From assembly GCA_021604105.1 (NCBI GenBank), contig BQIW01000040.1, positions 1 to 38,445 on the forward strand: a DNA stretch of 38,445 nucleotides, written 5' to 3'. The position numbers were made by a program, and so were the translations under genes. This DNA comes from Nitrospirales bacterium (GTDB lineage Bacteria; Nitrospirota; Nitrospiria; Nitrospirales; UBA8639). This document shows, in pieces, positions 1 to 7,600 of this stretch. Within the stretch, counting starts at the first letter, position 1; every line of letters begins with the position of its first letter. The notes under the pieces were generated by a model that searched no databases, had not been told where the DNA came from, and saw nothing but the letters and a program-made list of their open reading frames with translations.

Positions 1-408
1 ATTGACAAATGGGGTGCCTACCCCTACCGCGCGAACAGCAGGGGTGAAAATATCGGTGGCACTTTCGATGAGGACGACCGGAACTGCCTGTTCTTTTTGA
101 ATTCCACCCAGAGTGATGGTGGTGTTTTGATCCAACCGGAGTACCGCTCGATTGGCGAGGGCGATATCCGCCCGGCTCCTATCACCTACCCGAATGCGAT
201 CCCCGGCACAGAAGAAATCGTCGAGGCTCACCGGCTGCCACTGCTCGACATTCACGCGGCGCACCTCCACTGTGCCCTGAACGGACACGACCGTCGCCAC
301 AACCGGATTGCATTCCGCACCCCATGTGACCGGCGTGGTGAGCCCGACAGCCACGAAGCTGATGCACAGTAGCCAGGGGGAACAGATAGGGACCGCGTTC
401 ATGGTCAT
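1..408 (-). CDS. Exported FecR-domain protein, 5' part only
   Basis: An open frame on the minus strand starts at ATG 408 (a second ATG is at 402) and runs off the left edge without a stop, giving 136 residues. A GGGTG lies 4 nt before the first ATG. Residues 1 to about 31 form a signal peptide with a hydrophobic core and an Ala-Glu-Cys boundary. From about residue 36 it reads as a FecR/SH3-like fold: 'VQGTVEVRR', then 'CAGDRIRVGDRSRADI', then 'LRLDQNTTITLGG'. FecR domains of this stand-alone kind are periplasmic and often carry further C-terminal repeats, but that part is outside the window, so the role cannot be stated. The opposite-strand frame over the same bases is a shadow. Confidence 0.75.
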   Translation of the reverse strand, partial: MTMNAVPICSPWLLCISFVAVGLTTPVTWGAECNPVVATVVSVQGTVEVRRVNVEQWQPVSLDDFFCAGDRIRVGDRSRADIALANRAVLRLDQNTTITLGGIQKEQAVPVVLIESATDIFTPAVRAVGVGTPFVN

Positions 409-1649
409 ATTTCACCCATGTTTAGTGTATGTAAAAAGTGCGTTCTGTGTGCTCGTCTTTCGATATTTTGGTGAACGGAAATCAGGGAATTTTTGCTGAG
501 AATATCCATACAGTAATTCACTTCTTTTACTCTCAGAGTTTATCGCCACGATCCCGTTGCTTGGATTCGTAAACTTTGACGACACGAGGCGTCGAATGAC
601 GCGAGGGGAGAGAGCGTACGAAGGTTGGAGTTCCTTACGGGTTCATGGTTCTGTCATTTGGATCTCCATTTTTTTCTAACAATTCGAGGCGACAGATCGT
701 TAGCCTCAACAACGTGCCTTTGCGGTTTTGGACATATTCGACTTCATCCACCCATTGTTCTCATGCTTTAAGAATACCTTAAAAAAACGGATGATCTGTC
801 GGTTAAAGATGACGTTTTCTTGTTGTATGGACATGTCCTTCCCTCACATTTCTGCACAACCGGTCATGGAATCGTTCCCATGCCTCAACAACTTAACGAA
901 TCCTGTTTTCCATTGACTGAGACTTGTGAGGGGAAGGAAGCATCCGTGGCTCGTACTTTCTACCCATCTTGGAATCCGACTCCTTTCGTCATGAATTCCT
1001 TGGCGACAGCAAAGAACCAAACCCACAGAGGTGATGCTCGTCAAGAAGAAACTATTGGTGCCCGGAAAAATGGGCCGAGGCTATTCTCTCTCTCTACATG
1101 TCCCCACACCGACCATCCTTTCTTATGGATTGGAAGATATGTGCCATGGAGGTGATGGAGGCTCATGGTTTTTGTGATGTTGATTACGTTAGTTGTAATT
1201 CAGGCAACTTCAATACCATCTATATGTTGGGTTCTCTTGCCAAAATATTTGAAACTAACCAATTGGCTGAATACAGATATTTCCGTTTTCAAACCCTTTC
1301 AACTATGGTTATGCCATTTCAGGCGCCATGGAAGGTATCCATTTGGATACATTATTTATCTATTTGGATACATTTTCTGATTGACGACTGGATGTCTTTG
1401 TTTGCCCAAGGTCTATGTATTGTCTTTTAATCCGAATGCTTTATGGTCCCTCTCAAATTTTTCAGGATGGGCCTAATGGATTGCGATTTTTTTTCTGAGA
1501 GAGAATATGAAAAATCCATATGATCCAACACAGGCATTGGGATTGTTGAAGGCGTGGTCGGTTTGAAGAAAAAATGACCAATCCACGTCAATCGGTTGCC
1601 TGAGAAGGGGGTTAGGGTTGGAAAATTGACGGGAGGAACAGAAAAGTGA
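409..1649. other. Gene-poor interval, no supported CDS
   Basis: No frame here has a recognisable domain together with a normal start. The longest plus-strand frames (820-1155 and 1098-1430) have no family resemblance and poor starts. A 16-bp dyad, GTATCCATTTGGATAC, lies at 1335-1350 (7-bp arms, 2-nt centre). A 13-bp direct repeat, ATTTGGATACATT, occurs at 1341-1353 and 1362-1374, 21 bp apart, so the first copy overlaps the dyad. The interval may be decayed sequence or carry regulatory sites; I cannot decide which. Confidence 0.5.
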
Positions 1650-1689
1650 AAAGGAAAAAGGCCAGGCTAGAACTTCAGTTCCTGGCCTT
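1650..1689 (-). terminator. Rho-independent terminator overlapping a stop codon
   Basis: The arms AAGGCCAGG (1658-1666) and CCTGGCCTT (1681-1689) form a 9-bp stem. On the minus strand it is followed by a T-rich tract (TTTTTCCTTTTC). The phosphodiesterase-like stop codon (1667-1669) lies inside the loop, so the last codons of the gene form part of the terminator. Confidence 0.75.
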
Positions 1690-2458
1690 CTTCCAATATG
1701 GTGACGTAAGGGATGTCCAAATGGCGTATTTCATCAATGATTTGGTCTCGTACGGTAGGCTTCATATGGTAGACGTATAAGGGCAGATCAGGTTTCCCGA
1801 TTTTTCGATATTCGTGGGCTAAAAGAGTTGGCGTGAGATGTTTACTTCTATAGGCCATATCTTTCATCGAATCGGGAAAGGATACCTCAATAAAGACTCC
1901 TTTTAAATTTGGTATTCGGGCAGCCTCTTGCCAGAGGTTTTCCGTCACATAGGTATCGCCACTATAAATCCAGGCCACCTCGTCATCCTGAATAATAAAA
2001 CCTGCGGTTTCGACGGTATGGTTAACCGGAATGGGGGTTACTCTCACCCTTCCAGGCAAGCGCCATTCCCGTTTGGGCTCTAACTCCTCGCCACGTAACA
2101 TGGAATATTGAGATTCTGGAAGATGGAAGAAATTCGGAAATACCAAATCGTTAAAGACATGCTTTTGAAGTCCAACTAAAACCGAGGGTAAACTTGCTAC
2201 CACGATTTGATGATCCACCCGCCCTGACATATTATCGACAAGTGGGGGAATGCCCTTTACGTGATCTAAATGCAAGTGGGAAAGGAGGATATGTGTGATC
2301 CGTTTTTGTTCATCTAATGTGAGTCCTGATGCCAATGTTCCAGCATCTACCATCAGTTCTTCATTAACCAAAAACCCCACGCTCCGACAAATATGCGGAC
2401 TGGTCGTTCCATGCAAGAGCAGATCAGACCCATGGGCCCCCAATACCCGGATGTTCAC
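1667..2458 (-). CDS. Class II cyclic-nucleotide phosphodiesterase-like MBL hydrolase
   Basis: A metallo-beta-lactamase-fold hydrolase of about 263 residues. Residues 61-70 are 'HLHLDHVKGI', which matches the start of the class-II cAMP phosphodiesterase signature (H-x-H-L-D-H-[LIVM]-x-[GS]) better than the general HxHxDH of the fold. Later metal ligands are plausible in 'NHTVET', 'YSGDTY' and 'VYHMKP'. The expected reaction is hydrolysis of 3',5'-cAMP to AMP in the cytoplasm, as in yeast PDE1 and Vibrio CpdP; specificity is inferred. I chose GTG 2458 because AAGGA lies 7 nt upstream. An in-frame TTG at 2482 would add 8 residues. The neighbouring gene encodes a Crp-type cAMP receptor, and two perfect Crp boxes lie upstream of this gene, which supports a role in cyclic-nucleotide turnover. 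Another MBL activity, such as RNase Z-like, remains possible. Confidence 0.8.
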   Translation of the reverse strand: MNIRVLGAHGSDLLLHGTTSPHICRSVGFLVNEELMVDAGTLASGLTLDEQKRITHILLSHLHLDHVKGIPPLVDNMSGRVDHQIVVASLPSVLVGLQKHVFNDLVFPNFFHLPESQYSMLRGEELEPKREWRLPGRVRVTPIPVNHTVETAGFIIQDDEVAWIYSGDTYVTENLWQEAARIPNLKGVFIEVSFPDSMKDMAYRSKHLTPTLLAHEYRKIGKPDLPLYVYHMKPTVRDQIIDEIRHLDIPYVTILEEGQELKF

Positions 2459-2619
2459 AAACAATTCCTTGAATGACAGCAAGGATCCATGCGTTTGCCT
2501 TCCTAGTGTCCCATATTCAAAAAATCTAGAGATGAGCGGCCAATTATCAAGTCGTGAAATCCTGGGGGGTAACCACCTCTTGTATTGGAAAGATAATCCG
2601 AGGATCTTTTCTACTTTTT

Positions 2620-2625
2620 AATTTA
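2620..2625 (-). promoter_or_regulatory. Candidate -10 element for the phosphodiesterase gene
   Basis: On the minus strand this hexamer reads TAAATT (4 of 6 to TATAAT). Its upstream edge is 29.5 bp from the centre of the nearer Crp box (2654.5), the spacing found at class II Crp-activated promoters, where Crp is centred at -41.5. There is no good -35 hexamer, as expected for an activator-dependent promoter. The start site would fall near 2613, giving a leader of about 155 nt. Confidence 0.4.
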
Positions 2626-2646
2626 TCCCATTCCAGGCCTTCTTGC

Positions 2647-2662
2647 TGTGATATTCATCACA
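2647..2662. promoter_or_regulatory. Perfect Crp box, promoter-proximal
   Basis: TGTGA-TATTCA-TCACA is an exact match to the E. coli Crp/Vfr consensus TGTGA-N6-TCACA. It lies in the intergenic region downstream of the crp-like gene and upstream of the phosphodiesterase-like gene, both on the minus strand. If the -10 at 2620-2625 is right, the box is centred at about -41.5. Confidence 0.8.
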
Positions 2663-2669
2663 TTCTTGG

Positions 2670-2685
2670 TGTGATCCTCCTCACA
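2670..2685. promoter_or_regulatory. Perfect Crp box, promoter-distal
   Basis: TGTGA-TCCTCC-TCACA is a second exact consensus Crp box, with its centre 23 bp from that of the first, so on nearly the same DNA face (about two turns). The predicted position is near -64.5 relative to the phosphodiesterase promoter, close to class I spacing. Two unlinked perfect 10-of-10 matches side by side are very unlikely by chance. Confidence 0.8.
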
Positions 2686-2745
2686 CTTCGTCAACACCAT
2701 ATTTTCTTAAAATTATCAATATCACCAAACCAAATTTGGAGAGTT

Positions 2746-3414
2746 TTATTCCCACAATCTATTGATATAGATCGTGTTCCGGGTAACCGTCAGGCTTCCG
2801 TTTTCTTTGAGAGACTTAAGGGTCCGACTCAGGGTTTCCCTGGAGCATCCTACCATGTTGGCTAATTCCTGGAAGGATGGGCGATTGGATATCAATAATT
2901 GTCCATGAGTCTCCACCCCATCCTGAAACTCTGCTAAATTTAGCAGGCATCGACCCACACGCCCATACATATCAAACATCACGAGACTGCGAACTTGTTC
3001 GCTGACTTTTCGCAATCGTTGGGAAAGGTTTTTGAGAATTTTCATAGCAATGTATGGATGGTTCGTTAACAGTTCCGTCAATGCTTGTTGCCCCAATAAA
3101 AAAAATTCACTCGGCTTTATCGTTATCACTGATGCGGATCGTGGAGCTGATTCCAGGATGGCCATCTCACGGAAAAAGTTCCCTGGACCTAAGTGCGAGA
3201 AGATAAATTCCTGGCCTTTTTTCCCAGTTAACAGCACTTTAACTTTGCCTGACAAAATAATGAACAACACTTCCCCTGAATCGCCTTCTTGAAATATCAT
3301 ATTTTTGCCAGGAAACTTTTCGCGACTCCCGGAAGCGGTCAACAGATTGAGCTCCTGATCCTTTAGTTCGGAAAAAAGTGGAACAATTTTAATGGCTTGT
3401 TTGTACGTCACCAT
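2746..3414 (-). CDS. Crp/Fnr-family transcription regulator, Crp-like
   Basis: A 222-residue cyclic-nucleotide-dependent regulator. The N-terminal cyclic-nucleotide-binding fold (about 10-120) has 'REMAILESAPRSASV', with E83 and R92-S93 at the positions that hold the cAMP ribose and phosphate in E. coli Crp. The Gly that usually precedes the Glu is Arg here. S138 corresponds to Ser128 in the C-helix, while Thr127 is Val. The C-terminal winged helix has 'CSRETLSRTLKSL' (190-202), with R192, E193 and R197 matching Crp R180, E181 and R185, the residues that read TGTGA. No cysteine set typical of Fnr is present. ATG 3414 has a weak AGGA upstream. It is therefore a good candidate to bind the two perfect Crp boxes just downstream. 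The nucleotide ligand is inferred to be cAMP. Confidence 0.9.
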   Translation of the reverse strand: MVTYKQAIKIVPLFSELKDQELNLLTASGSREKFPGKNMIFQEGDSGEVLFIILSGKVKVLLTGKKGQEFIFSHLGPGNFFREMAILESAPRSASVITIKPSEFFLLGQQALTELLTNHPYIAMKILKNLSQRLRKVSEQVRSLVMFDMYGRVGRCLLNLAEFQDGVETHGQLLISNRPSFQELANMVGCSRETLSRTLKSLKENGSLTVTRNTIYINRLWE

Positions 3415-3630
3415 GACAGGGAATTTCCTAGCAAGTCAGTCTCCCTTTCAATTGGATGGTGCAATGAGACCATTATGCATGCAAAATCTATTCTACAATT
3501 ATCTCTATTTCCGCTAACCGATTACCTCGAAAATGGCTGTTCATTGAGAAAGTAAGAAGGGATTGAGGGTATACTTAGTCCCAAGATGAAAAATTTGTCT
3601 TTTACATTTTGGAGAAATGCTTGCCTATGA

Positions 3631-3672
3631 AAAAGAAAAGCCCTTTACAAAGCTAGGCTTGCAAAGGGCTTT
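3631..3672 (-). terminator. Terminator of tRNA-Asn
   Basis: The stem AAAGCCCTTT / AAAGGGCTTT is followed on the minus strand by a T-rich run (TTTTCTTTTT). It lies 9 nt beyond the CCA end of the tRNA gene. Confidence 0.8.
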
Positions 3673-3680
3673 GGTTAATA

Positions 3681-3756
3681 TGGCTCCCCGGGCAGGACTC
3701 GAACCTGCGACCATTCGGTTAACAGCCGAACGCTCTACCAACTGAGCTACCGAGGA
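3681..3756 (-). tRNA. tRNA-Asn (anticodon GTT)
   Basis: The 76-nt cloverleaf is complete with an encoded CCA. The acceptor TCCTCGG pairs with CCGGGGA (one T-G pair), the discriminator is G, and the T arm contains GGTTCGAGTCC. The anticodon loop CTGTTAA has GTT, giving Asn. It is flanked by its own promoter and terminator, so it is probably a single-gene transcript. Confidence 0.95.
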
Positions 3757-3797
3757 ACGAATATGTGTTAAGTGAGAATCTTCTCTTCTAAATGATA

Positions 3798-3826
3798 ATC
3801 ATAGCGGGACTGCCGGATTTCTTCAA
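3798..3826 (-). promoter_or_regulatory. Sigma-70-type promoter for tRNA-Asn
   Basis: TTGAAG (-35, 3821-3826) and TATGAT (-10, 3798-3803) on the minus strand have a 17-bp spacer. The -10 lies about 42 nt before the mature tRNA 5' end. Confidence 0.55.
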
Positions 3827-3860
3827 GAACCGATGAACCCTTTTCATGACTTTTTATGCC

Positions 3861-4124
3861 TTAGAACTGAAAATCGGCAGAATCCTCTTCACCCTCATCC
3901 GCCTCCGACGCACCCCCCTCGGATAACTTCACATAGTGGCGTGCCCAGGATAAATAGATATTGGCACTGTCTTTCATCGCATCGGTACCTTTGATAAGTT
4001 TACCGACAATTTCCTGATCTCCCCCACTGATTTCAATCTCTCGTGCTTTGGTTTCTAAGGCATGATGAAAATTTTCCATCTGCTCCGTCAACGTCTGCAC
4101 ATGTTGATCTAAATCGGTACTCAT
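3861..4124 (-). CDS. Small acidic hypothetical protein
   Basis: An 87-residue cytoplasmic protein that I do not recognise. It starts at ATG 4124 with AAGG 5 nt upstream. The first 70 residues look helical with heptad-like spacing ('LTEQMENFHHALETKAREI'). The C-terminal 15 are strongly acidic ('ADEGEEDSADFQF'). It has no cysteines and no membrane segment. A strong terminator (4182-4227) separates it from the for operon upstream on the same strand, so it has its own transcript. A short dyad, CATCCA-CTAA-TGGATG, at 4149-4164 lies in its leader. It is next to the For genes but nothing in its sequence shows it is a subunit of that enzyme. Confidence 0.7.
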   Translation of the reverse strand: MSTDLDQHVQTLTEQMENFHHALETKAREIEISGGDQEIVGKLIKGTDAMKDSANIYLSWARHYVKLSEGGASEADEGEEDSADFQF

Positions 4125-4181
4125 TTAACCTTACCCCTACATCCTGTGCATCCATTAGTGGATGACGGTTCATCAAACAAA

Positions 4182-4227
4182 TAAAAAAGCCCTACGACCA
4201 ATCACAAGACCGAGATCGTAGGGCTTT
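4182..4227 (-). terminator. Terminator of the for operon
   Basis: A 10-bp stem, AGCCCTACGA (4188-4197) with TCGTAGGGCT (4216-4225), is followed on the minus strand by TTTTTT. It lies 14 nt beyond the stop codon of the ferredoxin-subunit gene. Confidence 0.9.
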
Positions 4228-4240
4228 TCGTCTTTTAGAT

Positions 4241-4519
4241 TTATCCCTGATAGGCTTGACCCAATTCCGCAGCTTCACCAGCCTTATCCATTAATGTCCC
4301 ATCTGAATTTACGGCGACCATTTCAATCGCTTCGTGTTTAGCAGCGTCACAGACGACTTTACACAGTTCACAACCCTTGCATCGGTCGATATGCACTTCG
4401 GCTATCATTTTGTCTGAATTGAGGTCCAAACAATTGGCTTCCGGACAATACATAATGCAGAGCCGACAGCCTTTTTTCGCCACGCATTTCTCATCTGTCA
4501 CTTGGGCAACATTATACAT
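4241..4519 (-). CDS. forD: 2-oxoacid:ferredoxin oxidoreductase, delta (ferredoxin) subunit
   Basis: A 92-residue ferredoxin-like electron-transfer subunit that should pass electrons from the TPP/[4Fe-4S] core to an external ferredoxin. It has two cysteine groups: C12-x5-C18-x2-C21-x3-C25-P and C47-x2-C50-x2-C53-x3-C57. Ordinary 2[4Fe-4S] subunits have C-x2-C-x2-C-x3-C-P in both; here the first gap is 5 and the second group lacks the final Pro. An extra Cys (C30) follows the first group. Cluster number and potential could therefore differ from a textbook ferredoxin. It is the last gene of the minus-strand run E-A-B-G-D, 36 bp after forG and just before a strong terminator. Membership in the complex rests on operon position and family architecture. 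Confidence 0.88.
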   Translation of the reverse strand: MYNVAQVTDEKCVAKKGCRLCIMYCPEANCLDLNSDKMIAEVHIDRCKGCELCKVVCDAAKHEAIEMVAVNSDGTLMDKAGEAAELGQAYQG

Positions 4520-4555
4520 CTATCTATCTCTTTCCTTCGCTGAGGTTCTCGGTAT

Positions 4556-5260
4556 TTATGCGGCCGTGGCATCTCCGACCATCAATTCTACATGATTTTT
4601 CTCAGCCCATTCGGCTGCAATTTCATAAGATCTGGCTACGGTATCGAGATTCTTTTTAAGCAACATTTCCTTTTTGGCAAACTTCTTCTTAATAGCTTCG
4701 TCCAGGGTTGCCGTTCCCCCAGAGGCCACGAATTTTTTGCCGAATCGTTCCTGTAAAGCCAAATCCAGTCCATTCATGGAGACACATTTTGTGATTCCAG
4801 CCACGGAACCAATCATAGTCATATTCGTCGCCAATTCGGTCCCAGCGATTTCTAATGCAATATTTGTCCCTGGGATATTAAAGACTGATACATTCAGGTC
4901 TTTGAGTCGTTTCACATCTTCATCGGACAAGAGTGGCATGTCAGTATTGATGATTACAAGCCCACCCTCTTTAATCCCTGAATAAAAAGGCATCGTATAA
5001 CTCTTCCCCATCGTAATGACCTGAGGATGAAATACCTGGATCACATCTGGAAAGACAAGCTCGCCCCTGTCGTATATTTTCCTGAGTCCTATTCGACAAT
5101 AACTCTCAGCCGGAGCCATACGCTTTTCGGCACCAAAAAATGGATTGGAAATGGAAAACTTTCCATCTTTGGAAGCAGCCATAGCCATGACATGTGCCGC
5201 GGTCACGGCGCCCTGCCCTCCCAGTCCTGACATTCGGATATTGATTCGACGTAAAATCAT
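4556..5260 (-). CDS. forG: 2-oxoacid:ferredoxin oxidoreductase, gamma subunit
   Basis: A 234-residue gamma subunit of the pyruvate/2-oxoglutarate:ferredoxin oxidoreductase family. The N-terminal 'RMSGLGGQGAVTAAHVM' (10-26) is the family's characteristic GxGGQG start. 'FFGAEKRMAPAESYCRIG' follows, the usual place for contacts in the catalytic domain. The start is ATG 5260 with AGAGGAG 8 nt upstream; a longer frame back to 5308 has no support. It lies 28 bp after forB. Substrate (pyruvate or 2-oxoglutarate) cannot be read from this subunit. Confidence 0.92.
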   Translation of the reverse strand: MILRRINIRMSGLGGQGAVTAAHVMAMAASKDGKFSISNPFFGAEKRMAPAESYCRIGLRKIYDRGELVFPDVIQVFHPQVITMGKSYTMPFYSGIKEGGLVIINTDMPLLSDEDVKRLKDLNVSVFNIPGTNIALEIAGTELATNMTMIGSVAGITKCVSMNGLDLALQERFGKKFVASGGTATLDEAIKKKFAKKEMLLKKNLDTVARSYEIAAEWAEKNHVELMVGDATAA

Positions 5261-5288
5261 GGGATAGCTCCTCTTAAATGTCCATCGC

Positions 5289-6197
5289 TTATGCCGATTG
5301 GCCTGCAAGTTGCTTTTTAGCTTCAGCCTTCCGTTCTTTTTCCTTAGCTGCTAATTCTGCCAACAATTCCTTAGCCGGTTCGCTGACGTACTCCTTATAG
5401 GCAAATCGCTCCGTTGGCTTTTCAGAATCACGCATTTCCTGCAAACCTTCCATGCTATTTTTCCCAATTTCCAGAATACAAGGTGTATACAACTGCAGGT
5501 AAGTCGGTCCAATTTCCCTGGCAACATGAACAGCATTTTTGATCACTTTTTCAATGAGATTTGGTTTGCTGACTGTGCAATTCACAACATAGTGGCAGCC
5601 TGACTCCCTGGCAATTTCTGGAAGCCGGACTTTTTCAAAAGTCTTCCCTACCGGAGCCATCTTGGCAACAAAACCCTTTTGCATCAGCCCACTTTCTTGA
5701 CCACCTGTATTGGCATACAGCTCGTTATCGAAACAAATGGTGGTAAATTTTTCCTGTCGGAACCAGGCTTGCAAGGTCATGTCTAAACCAATGTCCACCG
5801 TAGCCCCGTCTCCCGCCAACACCACGACATCTTTGTGCCTATCAGGGAACCGAACCGTTAACGCCCGTTTTAACCCAGACGCAACGGCATTCTGATTTCC
5901 GAATAGTGAATGGATATTATGGACCGCCACATGTGGAAATACCAAACTGGTACATCCCGTTGAGCCCACCATGACAGTATCCTCTGGATTCGGCAAAGAC
6001 GCGAGGATATAGCGAAATGCCATGGACTCCGGACATCCGGCGCAAAGAGAGTGCTCTTCAATGAGTTCCTTCGCGTTACCGATATCCTTCCATCCTCGTT
6101 GCCCATTCCCATACGTCGCCCGTTTGACCAAATCCTGATATTCAACGGGCATAATGTCAAACAACTCCTCAGCAATTTTTATTCGTTCTTTACTCAT
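5289..6197 (-). CDS. forB: 2-oxoacid:ferredoxin oxidoreductase, beta (TPP) subunit
   Basis: A 302-residue TPP-binding subunit carrying the catalytic centre. 'GDGATVDIG' (129-137) with 'FDNELYANTGGQ' (156-167) is the TPP/Mg motif. C52, C55 ('CAGC'), C82 and C240 match the four cysteines that hold the proximal [4Fe-4S] cluster in PFOR beta subunits. The C-terminus is a charged Lys/Glu-rich helix ending in 'KKQLAGQSA'. ATG 6197 has AAGGAG 7 nt upstream; the open frame extends to 6320 but without support. It is 58 bp downstream of forA in the same operon. Pyruvate and 2-oxoglutarate versions of this enzyme are close paralogues in Nitrospira-type genomes, so the substrate is left open. Confidence 0.93.
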   Translation of the reverse strand: MSKERIKIAEELFDIMPVEYQDLVKRATYGNGQRGWKDIGNAKELIEEHSLCAGCPESMAFRYILASLPNPEDTVMVGSTGCTSLVFPHVAVHNIHSLFGNQNAVASGLKRALTVRFPDRHKDVVVLAGDGATVDIGLDMTLQAWFRQEKFTTICFDNELYANTGGQESGLMQKGFVAKMAPVGKTFEKVRLPEIARESGCHYVVNCTVSKPNLIEKVIKNAVHVAREIGPTYLQLYTPCILEIGKNSMEGLQEMRDSEKPTERFAYKEYVSEPAKELLAELAAKEKERKAEAKKQLAGQSA

Positions 6198-6255
6198 GAG
6201 TTTCTCCTTATTGTCGTGATAGCCATACTCTCCCAGAGTGCTTTTTGTTGTGGCA

Positions 6256-7467
6256 TCAACCCCCACGCCCAGCCAACGAAGGCGCCTTAACTCCAAGAAC
6301 AGTTTTGATCTCCGCGGCAATGATTTCAGGCGGCATCGTCATTCCACCGCACACATGGGGACCCGCATGAATCCGTTCATTATTCGGAACCGTTGCACTC
6401 ACTTCACGGGCTAACCATCCAATGACATTAAATTCAGGAACAATAATGTGCTTCGCATGCTTGGTGGCCTCCCTGATCTCTTCTCCAGGCCATGGCCGCA
6501 ATGTTTTGACCTTCACCAACCCGACATGAATACCTTCCTCTTCTAACATCGCAATAGCTTCCCGGCTTTGCGAAACCGCGGTTCCAGAAGCCACGACCAT
6601 CACATCCGCATCGGTATCGTCGGCGTCAATTAGTCCATCCATCCAACGGATAGTGTGCTTCCTCGACCGCTCAACAGCAGCCCATACTTCCTGCTGCCAG
6701 CTTGCATGTGTGGCATAACTGATATAGTTACTTTTCATTACAAAAGGATCTCGCATCATGCGAACGGGAGGACACTCCATATCCATACACGGAACCGGTG
6801 ACCGATAGGGGTCGTACGGTGGTAGACACATGTCGACAGGAGTCAGATCAACCATATCTTTCGTATGGGTCACAAAAAAGCCATCGCAGCACAAGGCCAA
6901 TGGCAAATGGACATCGGGTTCTTCCGATACCATGTACCCCTTGAGGATCCAGTCATAAAAATCTTGGGCGGTTTCCGCATGCCACACCAGCATGCCGGTT
7001 TGCATTAAGTAGGAAATTTCTAGAGTATCCGGTTGAATGGAAAGTGGAGAGTTGATACCCCGACATGTCACAATCATCTGAATAGGTAACCGTGCCCCAG
7101 CCCACATAGGGAAATTTTCCATAGCGCGCATGGTTCCTGGTCCGGCCGTAGTGGTAAATACTCTAGCACCACCAAAAGCGGCTCCCGCGCATTGCGACAT
7201 AACGGCGAACTCACTTTCCCCTCTGAAGTAATCACCAATATAGCCTTCGGCAAAAAGCTCCCCGCACAATGCAGCAGCTTCACTTTGAGGTGTGATGGGA
7301 TACGCGACCATTATGTCACAGGAGGCTCGACGGACTGCCTCTTTTATGACTTCACTCCCGGTAAAGAACGATGGTGTTCTTGGCGCCTCATTCATCATGT
7401 GCCAAGGATCGGTATACACCTGCTCTTTTTTGTTTTTTTGTCCTATGAAAGAAGCTTGAGCGGCCAT
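6256..7467 (-). CDS. forA: 2-oxoacid:ferredoxin oxidoreductase, alpha subunit
   Basis: A 403-residue alpha subunit. 'YPITPQSE' (56-63) is the signature of the N-terminal TPP-dependent pyrimidine-binding domain, and 'TTAGPGTMRAMEN' lies further in. The C-terminal transketolase-like domain contains 'VVASGTAV' and 'VGLVKVKTLRPWP'. ATG 7467 has AAAGGAGGTC about 8 nt upstream, among the best ribosome-binding sites in the window. The first 30 residues are a polar extension before the conserved domain. With ForB it forms the core that decarboxylates (or, in the reductive direction, carboxylates) a 2-oxoacid/acyl-CoA pair using ferredoxin. Confidence 0.93.
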   Translation of the reverse strand: MAAQASFIGQKNKKEQVYTDPWHMMNEAPRTPSFFTGSEVIKEAVRRASCDIMVAYPITPQSEAAALCGELFAEGYIGDYFRGESEFAVMSQCAGAAFGGARVFTTTAGPGTMRAMENFPMWAGARLPIQMIVTCRGINSPLSIQPDTLEISYLMQTGMLVWHAETAQDFYDWILKGYMVSEEPDVHLPLALCCDGFFVTHTKDMVDLTPVDMCLPPYDPYRSPVPCMDMECPPVRMMRDPFVMKSNYISYATHASWQQEVWAAVERSRKHTIRWMDGLIDADDTDADVMVVASGTAVSQSREAIAMLEEEGIHVGLVKVKTLRPWPGEEIREATKHAKHIIVPEFNVIGWLAREVSATVPNNERIHAGPHVCGGMTMPPEIIAAEIKTVLGVKAPSLAGRGG

Positions 7468-7600
7468 GACTTTGACCTCCTTTGTCTGCTTCAGGGTGAA
7501 AGACTTCTGATTTTCTTAAACGATAATACGCAAAATTATATATGAAAGTCTCTTAGAACAAGGCATTCATCTCTTTCATGATGATGAAAACCAGGAACAA

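Noticed and set aside
97..372. 91-codon plus-strand frame
   Set aside because: It is antisense to the FecR-domain frame, which has a signal peptide and a recognisable domain.
820..1155. 111-codon plus-strand frame
   Set aside because: It starts at TTG, has no ribosome-binding site and its product resembles no family; an upstream in-frame stop at 769-771 limits any extension.
1098..1430. 110-codon plus-strand frame
   Set aside because: It has no plausible start site and a composition rich in Trp, Phe and Ile, typical of chance frames in AT-rich DNA.
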